Shown: positions 1 to 5,952 of the stretch, piece after piece
Layout of the letters: each line of letters opens with the position of its first letter
Position numbering within the stretch: the stretch's first letter is position 1
NCBI GenBank assembly: GCA_027039295.1
Contig: JALWEW010000087.1
Span: forward strand, 1-9,395
Direction of reading: 5' to 3'
DNA length: 9,395 nt
Source of the DNA: Acidilobaceae archaeon
GTDB lineage: Archaea; Thermoproteota; Thermoprotei_A; Sulfolobales; Acidilobaceae
Program-made: the position numbers and the translations under genes
The notes under the pieces: generated by a model
Databases searched by the model: none
Seen by the model: the letters and a program-made list of their open reading frames with translations, nothing else
What the model was told of the DNA's origin: nothing

Positions 1-209
1 ACATAGTGAGGCCCTGGGAGATCGTGCCAGTTGACGTGTACATACCCGGGTGCCCGCCGAGGCCCGAGGCACTGGCCCGCGCCATAGTGGAGCTACAGAA
101 GCTGATCAAGGAGAAGGGGCTGGCGAGCTTGTGGATAAGCAAGGGGAAGAGGGAGGACAAGCCGACGCCCAAGCTGAAGGAGGATCCCTGCTCCTGGTGG
201 AGGGGGTAG
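1..209 (+). CDS. nuoB: NuoB, C-terminal part: complex I subunit carrying the last Fe-S cluster (N2)
   Basis: Only the last 68 residues are present; the reading frame is open to the left edge (codons start at position 3), so the true start lies upstream. The GTG at position 6 is an internal valine codon, not a start. The segment PVDVYIPGCPPRPEAL is the C-terminal signature of the complex I 20 kDa/PSST family. Its cysteine (codon 51-53) is the last ligand of the [4Fe-4S] cluster N2, which passes electrons to quinone; the other ligands are outside the window. The tail after this motif is basic and ends in SWWRG. The gene is followed after 2 nt by nuoC. Membrane-associated [NiFe] hydrogenases have a related small subunit, but the neighbouring NuoD lacks Ni ligands, which argues for the quinone-linked complex. 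Confidence 0.95.
   Translation, partial: IVRPWEIVPVDVYIPGCPPRPEALARAIVELQKLIKEKGLASLWISKGKREDKPTPKLKEDPCSWWRG
196..203 (+). promoter_or_regulatory. Shine-Dalgarno site of nuoC
   Basis: GGTGGAGG lies inside the last codons of nuoB, 8 nt before the GTG at 212. It fits the archaeal 16S 3' end (complement of GGAGGTGAT) and supports 212 as the nuoC start over the in-frame ATG at 50 or GTG at 197. Its position within the nuoB reading frame suggests translational coupling. Confidence 0.6.
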
Positions 210-211
210 CC

Positions 212-709
212 GTGGAAGAGGCTAGGAGGAGAGCCGAGGAGGCCCTAGCGGGCATCTACGAGTCCATAGAGGAGGGAAAGGGCTTCGTATCCTTCATAGT
301 ACCAGTCGAGAGGCTGGTTGAGGCCGCCGAGGCACTCAAGTCCGCCGGCTTCGACCACGTGAAGAGCGTGACGGCCGTCGACAGGCCGAAGGAGGGCGTC
401 ATAGAGGTCACATACCACACCTCCAGCTACGGGGACCCCGAGCTTGCTAAGGGCATTGTAGGCCTCACAGTCAGGGTCCCCAGGGATAACCCGCGGGTGC
501 CCAGCCTCTCCAGGATATGGGTAAGCGCCGAGTTTCAGGAGAGGGAGGCGTTCGAGTTCTTCGGCGTCATCTTCGAGGGGCACCCAGACCTCAGACCCAT
601 ACTACTAGCACCACCTATAGCCGAGCTAAGGCCCTTGAGGAAGGACTTCGTAGTCAAGGAGGAGCCCATCTACAGGGGCCCCATTCAGAAGGTTGAGAAG
701 CCTCCCTAG
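212..709 (+). CDS. nuoC: NuoC, 30 kDa subunit of the peripheral arm
   Basis: A 165-residue protein of the complex I 30 kDa family, a scaffold subunit without cofactor that packs against NuoD near the quinone site. The family signature is clear at residues 108-131: EFQEREAFEFFGVIFEGHPDLR, read here in pieces as EREAFEFFG and FEGHPDLRPIL. The frame is open as far back as an ATG at position 50, but that stretch lies inside nuoB and reads as low-quality protein. I therefore chose the GTG at 212, 2 nt after the nuoB stop, with GGTGGAGG (196-203) 8 nt upstream. GTG at 197 is a possible alternative. The chain is separate from NuoD, unlike the NuoCD fusion of E. coli. The C-terminal tail is proline-rich and charged (residues 146-165). 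nuoD starts 13 nt downstream. Confidence 0.95.
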   Translation: MEEARRRAEEALAGIYESIEEGKGFVSFIVPVERLVEAAEALKSAGFDHVKSVTAVDRPKEGVIEVTYHTSSYGDPELAKGIVGLTVRVPRDNPRVPSLSRIWVSAEFQEREAFEFFGVIFEGHPDLRPILLAPPIAELRPLRKDFVVKEEPIYRGPIQKVEKPP

Positions 710-722
710 GGGGTTGTGAGCC

Positions 723-1973
723 ATGGCCGCTGGCGAGTTGAAGCTCTCCGGGTGGGAGGTGGGAGAGGTCAGGAGACTCCCCGGGATGGATGTTAAAAAG
801 ATTGGGAAGGACCTCTACGAGATATTCATCGGACCCCAGCACCCGGGCAGCGGGCACATGAGGATAATAGTCAGGCTCGACGGCGACGTAATGGTTGAGG
901 TCGACCCGGACCTAGGCTACGTGCATAGGACTATGGAGAAGCTCGCGGAGGGCAGGAGCTACATAAAGGTCATACCGCTCATGGAGAGGATGGCAATACT
1001 CGACGCCTGTAATATCACCCTACCCTACGTGGAGGCCGTGGAGAAGCTGCTCGGCCTCGAGCCGCCTGAGAGAGCGAGGTATCTCAGGGTCCTCCTCTGC
1101 GAGATAAACAGGATAGCAAGCCACCTCTACGGTATGGGCATCTTCGGGGTCTTCCTTGGCCATTCTACGATGTACATGTGGCCCTTCGGTGATAGAGAGG
1201 TCTTCGTGGAGCTCGCTGAGAGGCTCACGGGAGCTAGGCTCACCCATACATATGCTATACCCGGCGGCGTGAGGAGGGATGTGCCTGAGGGGTTCACCGA
1301 TGACTTGAGGAAGGCTATAAGGTATATGAGGAAGAGGCTGGAGGATTACAGGAAGATATTCCTGGACAACCCCGTGATAAGGGCTAGGCTCGAGGATGTC
1401 GGAGTCATATCGAGGAACCTGGCGATAGAGCTGGGCATAGTGGGCCCGAACCTTAGGGCCTCTGGTGTGGAGTATGATGTCAGGCTCGTCGAGCCCTATG
1501 AGGCGTATGACGAGCTGGACTTCGAGATACCGGTCTTCGAGGAGGGAGACGCCCTAGCTAGGACCTGGGTGAGGGTGGAGGAGATAAAGCAGAGTCTCAG
1601 GATACTCGAGCAGGTCGCCGATAAGCTGGATAAGATGCCGAGGGAGGGAGTGATGCACGACAAGTTCTGGGCTAAGGCCCCCAAGCTCTACAAGGACGTC
1701 TACGCAAAGGAGGGCCGCGTCAAGCTTATGCCACTCTTCGCGACGCTCAGGGTGCCGAAGGGCAAGGCCTTCGCGAGGGCGGAGGCTGGCCGCGGCGAGA
1801 TAGTATACTATGTTGAGAGTGATGGTGGCATGACGCCATACAGGGTTAGGGTTGTGTCGCCGTCCTTCAGGAATGCTATAGTCTTCAAGTACATAGCGCC
1901 GGGTCACAGACTCATGGATCTACCCGCAATCTACGGTAGCATCGACTACTTCCCACCCGAGGCCGATAGGTAG
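723..1973 (+). CDS. nuoD: NuoD, 49 kDa quinone-site subunit
   Basis: A 416-residue member of the complex I 49 kDa family, which forms the quinone pocket with NuoB and NuoH. The N-terminal motif is IGPQHPGSGHMR (residues 36-47), followed by GYVHRTMEKLAEGRSY (65-80). Tyr80 aligns by spacing with the quinone-binding tyrosine (Y87 of Thermus Nqo4). The family arose from [NiFe] hydrogenase large subunits, but both Ni-binding Cys pairs are missing: there is no CxxC near the N terminus, and the C-terminal end (FKYIAPGHRLMDLPAIYG) has no cysteine. It is therefore a quinone-reducing subunit, not a hydrogenase. The start is the ATG at 723, 13 nt after nuoC; the SD there is weak (GGGGGTTGTGAG). Met22 is a less likely start. 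The length is normal for an unfused NuoD. Confidence 0.97.
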   Translation: MAAGELKLSGWEVGEVRRLPGMDVKKIGKDLYEIFIGPQHPGSGHMRIIVRLDGDVMVEVDPDLGYVHRTMEKLAEGRSYIKVIPLMERMAILDACNITLPYVEAVEKLLGLEPPERARYLRVLLCEINRIASHLYGMGIFGVFLGHSTMYMWPFGDREVFVELAERLTGARLTHTYAIPGGVRRDVPEGFTDDLRKAIRYMRKRLEDYRKIFLDNPVIRARLEDVGVISRNLAIELGIVGPNLRASGVEYDVRLVEPYEAYDELDFEIPVFEEGDALARTWVRVEEIKQSLRILEQVADKLDKMPREGVMHDKFWAKAPKLYKDVYAKEGRVKLMPLFATLRVPKGKAFARAEAGRGEIVYYVESDGGMTPYRVRVVSPSFRNAIVFKYIAPGHRLMDLPAIYGSIDYFPPEADR

Positions 1974-1974
1974 T

Positions 1975-1983
1975 GGGGGTGAT
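1975..1983 (+). promoter_or_regulatory. Shine-Dalgarno site that fixes the nuoH start
   Basis: GGGGGTGAT lies just past the nuoD stop and 4 nt before the GTG at 1988. The same type of motif and spacing (GGAGGTGAT, 5 nt) precedes nuoN. A start at GTG 1973 or GTG 1979 would put the ribosome site inside or beyond the start codon, so 1988 is preferred for nuoH. Confidence 0.6.
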
Positions 1984-1987
1984 AGTA

Positions 1988-3034
1988 GTGTCTGGCGCGA
2001 TTACGTGGCTTGGTGAGTGGCTCTTCTGGCCCCCCTTCTTCCAGCTCGTGATAGCGCCCGGGCTCGTGGCAGCGTTAGTGATAGTGATATTCATACTATG
2101 GTTTGAGAGGAAGGCAGCCGCTAGGGTCCAGATGAGGGTTGGCCCATACAATGTGAGCCCCCGCCTCGGCGGCGCCCTCCAGCTGATTGCTGACCTCGTG
2201 AGGTACTCGTTCCAGGAGTTCATAATGCCTTTCACTGTTGATAGGGCAGCGTTTGTGGCCGCGCCGCTTCTGCTCCTACTCGCCTCCATGTTGCCCATGG
2301 CAGTTATACCCGTGTCACCCGTGCTGCCCTACTCCTATGCCTGGCCAAACATAATGAAGTACAACCTGCTCCTCGCCCTAGCCTTGGCTACTCTCTCGCC
2401 GATATTCACCGTGGTTGCTGGCTGGGCGTCCAACAACAAGTTCTCGCTGATAGGCGCGGCCCGTGAGTCCTTCATGGTTACGGCTTACGAGCTAATATTC
2501 GTCCTAGCGCTCCTCTCGACAGCCGCTCCTGTGCATAGCTATGACCTAGTGAAGATAGTGGAGGCTCAGAGCACCTGGAAGCTTATGGCGCTACTTAACC
2601 CGCCAGCCTTCCTAGCAGCTTTCATCGCCACCCTACTATCGACGAGCGGCTTCCCCTTCGAGATACCCGAGAGTGAGCACGAGGTGGTAGCCGGGCCCTT
2701 CACGGAGTACTCGGGCCTGATGTATGGCGTCGAGATGGGTGCAGCCTACATCAAGAGATACGCCATGAGCGTCCTCATGGCCCTCGCGTTCTTCAGCGGC
2801 TGGAAGCCCCTTGACCCCCAGCCGGGAGCAGGCGTGTGGAGCGGCTACGTGGCTCCACTGGTAGTAGTGCTCGTCAAGGCGACGATAATAATGGCTGTCA
2901 TGAGCTTCCTAAGGGCGGTCTACGGCAGGTACAGGCTTGACCAGGCGCTCCACCTTGCCTGGAAGATACTCCTACCACTAGCACTCCTGGGGTACGCTAT
3001 AGGCCTCGTCTACGGTTACCTGGGGGTGTTGTGA
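1988..3034 (+). CDS. nuoH: NuoH, membrane subunit of the quinone chamber
   Basis: A 348-residue multi-helix protein of the NuoH/ND1 family, which forms the membrane side of the quinone tunnel and the first part of the proton path. Visible signatures are WFERKAAARVQMRVGPYNV (residues 38-56), PFEIPESEHEVVAG (223-236, the PF-[DE]-[LI]-PE-x-E-x-E-LVAG loop), the following GPFTEYSG, and RYRLDQALHLAWK (314-326) before the last helix. The acidic loop residues (E225, E228, E230, E232) are kept. I chose GTG 1988 because GGGGGTGAT sits 4 nt upstream; the frame also has GTG at 1973, overlapping the nuoD stop by 1 nt, and at 1979, which would add up to 5 residues. The nuoI ATG follows after 1 nt. Confidence 0.96.
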   Translation: MSGAITWLGEWLFWPPFFQLVIAPGLVAALVIVIFILWFERKAAARVQMRVGPYNVSPRLGGALQLIADLVRYSFQEFIMPFTVDRAAFVAAPLLLLLASMLPMAVIPVSPVLPYSYAWPNIMKYNLLLALALATLSPIFTVVAGWASNNKFSLIGAARESFMVTAYELIFVLALLSTAAPVHSYDLVKIVEAQSTWKLMALLNPPAFLAAFIATLLSTSGFPFEIPESEHEVVAGPFTEYSGLMYGVEMGAAYIKRYAMSVLMALAFFSGWKPLDPQPGAGVWSGYVAPLVVVLVKATIIMAVMSFLRAVYGRYRLDQALHLAWKILLPLALLGYAIGLVYGYLGVL

Positions 3035-3035
3035 A

Positions 3036-3593
3036 ATGCCGGCCGTTCCCTCGAGGAAGAGGGTCCCCTCTTACGGGTTCCTCTCGTCTATCAAGGGTAA
3101 CCTGGAGGCGCTGACCATCGGGTTGAAGTATTTCCTGAATCCGAATAGGTCGACCCTCCACTATCCGAGGGAGTACATCAAGCTAAGGCCGGGTTACAGG
3201 GGCTACATTGTTCTAAATAAGGCTAAGTGTATCATGTGCGAGTCCTGCGCTAGGATATGTCCCGCATCGGCAATGAAGATGGTCAGATTCCAGGCGCCTG
3301 ACCCGAAGAGGCCGGGCAAGATGAAGCTTTACAAGTACCCGGTCATAAACTACCAGCGCTGCATATTCTGCGGTCTCTGCGTTGACGTCTGCCCGACGGA
3401 GGCGCTGAGGCATGTGCCAGCCCACGACGTCGTATATATGAACCTGGCAGAGATGGAGCTTGACCTCGAGGCCTTCCAGCAGGAGCCTAAGAGCCCGGCC
3501 GAGGAGGAGGGAGGCATACCCGTCAGGTACATCTTCGATTCAGAGAAGGGCCTAGTGAAGGTTAGGGCCTCCGAGGGGGGTGGTGGACAGTGA
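3036..3593 (+). CDS. nuoI: NuoI, 23 kDa subunit with two [4Fe-4S] clusters
   Basis: A 185-residue ferredoxin-like protein that hands electrons to NuoB. Two full [4Fe-4S] motifs are visible: CIMCESCARICP (Cys65, 68, 71, 75) and CIFCGLCVDVCP (Cys109, 112, 115, 119), which hold clusters N6a and N6b of complex I. The spacer of 33 residues between the two motifs is rich in Lys, Pro and Arg. The C-terminal 45 residues after the cluster domain contain an acidic run (PAEEEGG) and have no cysteine. The N terminus has an amphipathic stretch and the YPREYIKLRPGYRGYI element typical of the family (residues 43-58). Start ATG 3036 lies 1 nt after the nuoH stop with GGGGGTG 7 nt before it. The last 4 nt overlap nuoJ (GTGA). 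Confidence 0.97.
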   Translation: MPAVPSRKRVPSYGFLSSIKGNLEALTIGLKYFLNPNRSTLHYPREYIKLRPGYRGYIVLNKAKCIMCESCARICPASAMKMVRFQAPDPKRPGKMKLYKYPVINYQRCIFCGLCVDVCPTEALRHVPAHDVVYMNLAEMELDLEAFQQEPKSPAEEEGGIPVRYIFDSEKGLVKVRASEGGGGQ

Positions 3594-4069
3594 GTGCACT
3601 GGCAGCATATGTGGGGCTACTAGGCGGCATAATGGTTATACTCGCGTACTACGTCACAACGATAAAGGATCTGGTATACGCTAGCGTAACCCTGGCACTC
3701 CTAGGGGGCTTCAACGCAGCCATGATAGCGCTCCTGGGCATGCCAATCGTCGGCACGTTCGTTGTCATAGTGTACGTCGGCGCCGCGGTGATGTTCATTA
3801 TAATAGTCATCTCGATGCTCGGGGGAGGCGCCAGGGAGACGAGGGAGGAGTTTAGGGGCGTGGCAACAGGGTTCCTCGTGGCCTCGGCGCTCCTCACGCT
3901 CCTAATGGCCACTGGCCTATACGTTGCCTACACGAAGCCCGGCACATACAGCCTATCGAGTGTGTCTCAAGTACTAGCTAGCCGCTACCTCCCAGCCCTC
4001 GGAGTGATATTCATTGCGCTCGCGGCCACGCTCGTCGAGGCTATATCGATAGCGAGGAGGGCTGAGTAG
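3590..4069 (+). CDS. nuoJ: NuoJ, membrane-arm subunit
   Basis: A 159-residue hydrophobic protein with about five membrane helices, of the NuoJ/ND6 family. The signature VVIVYVGAAVMFIIIVISML (residues 58-77) is the conserved third helix, whose Gly-Ala break is the pi-bulge thought to couple quinone chemistry to proton movement. Residues 78-92 form a short charged loop (GGGARETREEFRG). The protein is somewhat shorter than bacterial NuoJ, as is common in archaea. The start is GTG 3590, which overlaps the nuoI stop by 4 nt (GTGA), with a GGGGGGTGGTG stretch just upstream, suggesting translational coupling. The last helix ends in ISIARRAE, and nuoK starts 2 nt later. Confidence 0.93.
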   Translation: MSALAAYVGLLGGIMVILAYYVTTIKDLVYASVTLALLGGFNAAMIALLGMPIVGTFVVIVYVGAAVMFIIIVISMLGGGARETREEFRGVATGFLVASALLTLLMATGLYVAYTKPGTYSLSSVSQVLASRYLPALGVIFIALAATLVEAISIARRAE

Positions 4070-4071
4070 CC

Positions 4072-4380
4072 ATGGCGATGGGGGCCGTATCGGCTGAGGT
4101 ATTCGTCTTCGCCGCCGCTATAGCGGCGATAGGTGCTTATGGTGTTACAGCGTCAAGGAATCTACTGAGGCTGCTACTCTCGATAGAGGTTATATTCAAC
4201 GCCATACTCTTGATGGTGGTGGCGGCGCTGGCCTCGAACCCCTCGCTCGGCGCGGCGTTCTCGATCGTGTTGATCTCCGTCGTATCGGCTGAGGTAATAG
4301 TAGTTGTGGCTGTGCTAATCGCTTTCTATAGGCTCTCCAAGACCTTCGACTCGAAGTCTCTCGAGGAGGGAGGTGTTTAG
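4072..4380 (+). CDS. nuoK: NuoK, small membrane-arm subunit (MrpC-like)
   Basis: A 102-residue protein with three membrane helices, the usual size of NuoK/ND4L. The two buried glutamates expected for the proton path are present: Glu39 in LLLSIEVIFNAILL (helix 2) and Glu74 in SVVSAEVIVVVAVLIAFYR (helix 3). The GAYGVTASRNLLR loop (residues 21-33) matches the usual GLYGxxxxRNLIR element. MrpC is related, but the place between nuoJ and nuoM supports NuoK. Start ATG 4072 lies 2 nt after nuoJ and has GAGGAGGG 10 nt upstream; ATG 4078, two codons in, is an alternative. The charged tail carries the SD of nuoM. Confidence 0.94.
   Translation: MAMGAVSAEVFVFAAAIAAIGAYGVTASRNLLRLLLSIEVIFNAILLMVVAALASNPSLGAAFSIVLISVVSAEVIVVVAVLIAFYRLSKTFDSKSLEEGGV
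4365..4375 (+). promoter_or_regulatory. Shine-Dalgarno site of nuoM
   Basis: GGAGGGAGGTG lies in the final codons of nuoK, 7 nt before the GTG start of nuoM at 4383, and supports that non-ATG start. Confidence 0.6.
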
Positions 4381-4382
4381 CC

Positions 4383-5939
4383 GTGTCCACAACACTAGGC
4401 GGGCCGATACTCTGGCTCTCAGTCTTCCTCCCCATCGTAGTAGGCCTCATAGCATGGCTAGCTAAAGCTGAGAGCGAGGAGGCAGCGAGGATCACTGCGG
4501 GGGTATCCGCCATACTCCTAGCAATACCAGGCGCCCTGGTGGCTGGCCTCTACGCCGCCGGGATGGTATCGCAGGGCGTGCTGGATCCTGCCTACGCACA
4601 CTTCAAGGGCATAGGGACGCTTGCACTAGCCATCGACGGGCTGAATGCCCCGATAGTGCTGGGCGTCTCGGCGGTCACGGCGGCCGTGGCTGTCTATAGC
4701 GTGAGGTACATGCTAACCAGGATAGAGGAGATGAAGGCTGAGGGCGAAGACACGCCCGGCATGGGAGCCTACTTCTTCCTCTACAACACGTTCGCCGCCG
4801 CCATGCTCGGCCTCGCCATGGCCACCAATCTAGTACTCTTTTACATATTCCTAGAGCTAACGCTGGTTCCCTCCTTCCTGTTGATAGCCTACTGGGGCTA
4901 CGGCGATAGGAAGAGGATCTCGCTACTCTACTTCGTCTGGACACACATCGGAGCAGTTCTCCTGCTCACCGGGATCATATACTACGGCGTCAAGCTGGGC
5001 ACGTTCGATTACCTCCTGGTGCCGCAGCTCAAGCCCCTAGGGCCCATAGAGGGGGCCCTGGGCTCCGCCGCCAAGATCGTGGCTGTGCTAATGAGTGTGG
5101 GGCTATTCGTTAAGATGGCCGTCTTCGGCGTCCACATGTGGCTACCCTACGCCCACGCCGAGGCTCCAACACCCATCAGCGCTCTGCTGAGCCCCAACCT
5201 GATCGGCCTAGCGGGCTACGCCTACGCAAGGTTCGTGATACCCTCCTTCCCAACGATACTAGCCGGCTGGCGTGATATACTAGTAGCCCTAGCCTTCACA
5301 ACAATAATCTACGGCGGCCTGGTCGCACTTACCCAGAGGGACTTCAAGAAGTTCCTGGCATACTCCAGCGTAAGCCAGATGGGCTACATGCTACTAGGTC
5401 TGGCGACACTCACAGGCATAGGCATAGCCGGGGCTATGATGCACTATTTAGTTCACGCTATAGGGAAGGCCCTCCTCTTCATGACCGCGGGAGTATTCAT
5501 AACGGACCTCCACAGCCTCAGAGACATACGCCTGATGGGAGGCCTCGCCAGGAGGTACCCGCTGACAGCAGCCCTAGCCCTCTACGGCTTCCTACACCTA
5601 GCCGGGATGCCGCCCTCGCCGGGCATATGGAGCGAGTGGATGATCTTGGTGGGACTATACAGGGTCTACAACCACCCACTGACCACGCTATTCTCACTAG
5701 CCCTAGTAACGGGTGTAGCGCTCACAGTCTCGGCGGCGTACTCTTTCATAACCATGAGGAGGATCTTCTACGGCCAGCCCAGGAGCGACAGGGCTAAGGA
5801 GGCCCACGAGACGAGGAACGCCATGATAGTCTCGATGTTCGGCCTGCTCCTAGTGGGGTTCCTAGTGTTCATACTAGCGACGCCCTTGATCAACTCGCTA
5901 ATGTCAACAGTCTCCCTAGTCATAGCAGGCCTGCATTAG
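4383..5939 (+). CDS. nuoM: NuoM, antiporter-like proton channel subunit
   Basis: A 518-residue protein with about 14 helices, of the NuoM/ND4 branch of the proton-antiporter family. NuoM identity rests on LFYIFLELTLVPSFLLIAYWG (residues 152-172), where Glu159 is the helix 5 acid, and on FVKMAVFGVHMWLPYAHAEAP (242-262) with Lys244 in helix 7. HAIGKALLFMTAG (358-370) and PPSPGIWSEWMI (410-421, Glu418 equivalent to E. coli E407) complete the path. The helix 8 lysine (E. coli K265) is not present: the aligned residue is Gly275 in SPNLIGLAGYAYARF. Start GTG 4383 is 2 nt after nuoK. The gene comes before nuoL here, whereas nuoL-nuoM is the common order. Confidence 0.95.
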   Translation: MSTTLGGPILWLSVFLPIVVGLIAWLAKAESEEAARITAGVSAILLAIPGALVAGLYAAGMVSQGVLDPAYAHFKGIGTLALAIDGLNAPIVLGVSAVTAAVAVYSVRYMLTRIEEMKAEGEDTPGMGAYFFLYNTFAAAMLGLAMATNLVLFYIFLELTLVPSFLLIAYWGYGDRKRISLLYFVWTHIGAVLLLTGIIYYGVKLGTFDYLLVPQLKPLGPIEGALGSAAKIVAVLMSVGLFVKMAVFGVHMWLPYAHAEAPTPISALLSPNLIGLAGYAYARFVIPSFPTILAGWRDILVALAFTTIIYGGLVALTQRDFKKFLAYSSVSQMGYMLLGLATLTGIGIAGAMMHYLVHAIGKALLFMTAGVFITDLHSLRDIRLMGGLARRYPLTAALALYGFLHLAGMPPSPGIWSEWMILVGLYRVYNHPLTTLFSLALVTGVALTVSAAYSFITMRRIFYGQPRSDRAKEAHETRNAMIVSMFGLLLVGFLVFILATPLINSLMSTVSLVIAGLH

Positions 5940-5952
5940 GGGGTGGTGAGTG

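Noticed and set aside
50..211. In-frame extension of nuoC upstream to an ATG at 50
   Set aside because: It lies wholly inside the conserved nuoB end, its translation has no family similarity, and a good SD sits before GTG 212.
723..1973. NuoD as a membrane-bound [NiFe] hydrogenase large subunit (Mbh/Ech type)
   Set aside because: The N-terminal and C-terminal cysteine pairs that bind nickel are absent, and the quinone-site GPQHP...H and Tyr80 are present.
1912..2298. Antisense frame of 128 codons over the nuoD/nuoH junction, and similar minus-strand frames at 245-583, 1554-1907, 4196-4513 and 6405-6791
   Set aside because: Each is a mirror of a conserved gene on the other strand; none has a recognisable motif or independent start signal.
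3590..3593. Possible frameshift or fusion of nuoI and nuoJ
   Set aside because: The 4-nt GTGA overlap is a normal stop-start coupling; both proteins are complete with family-typical ends.
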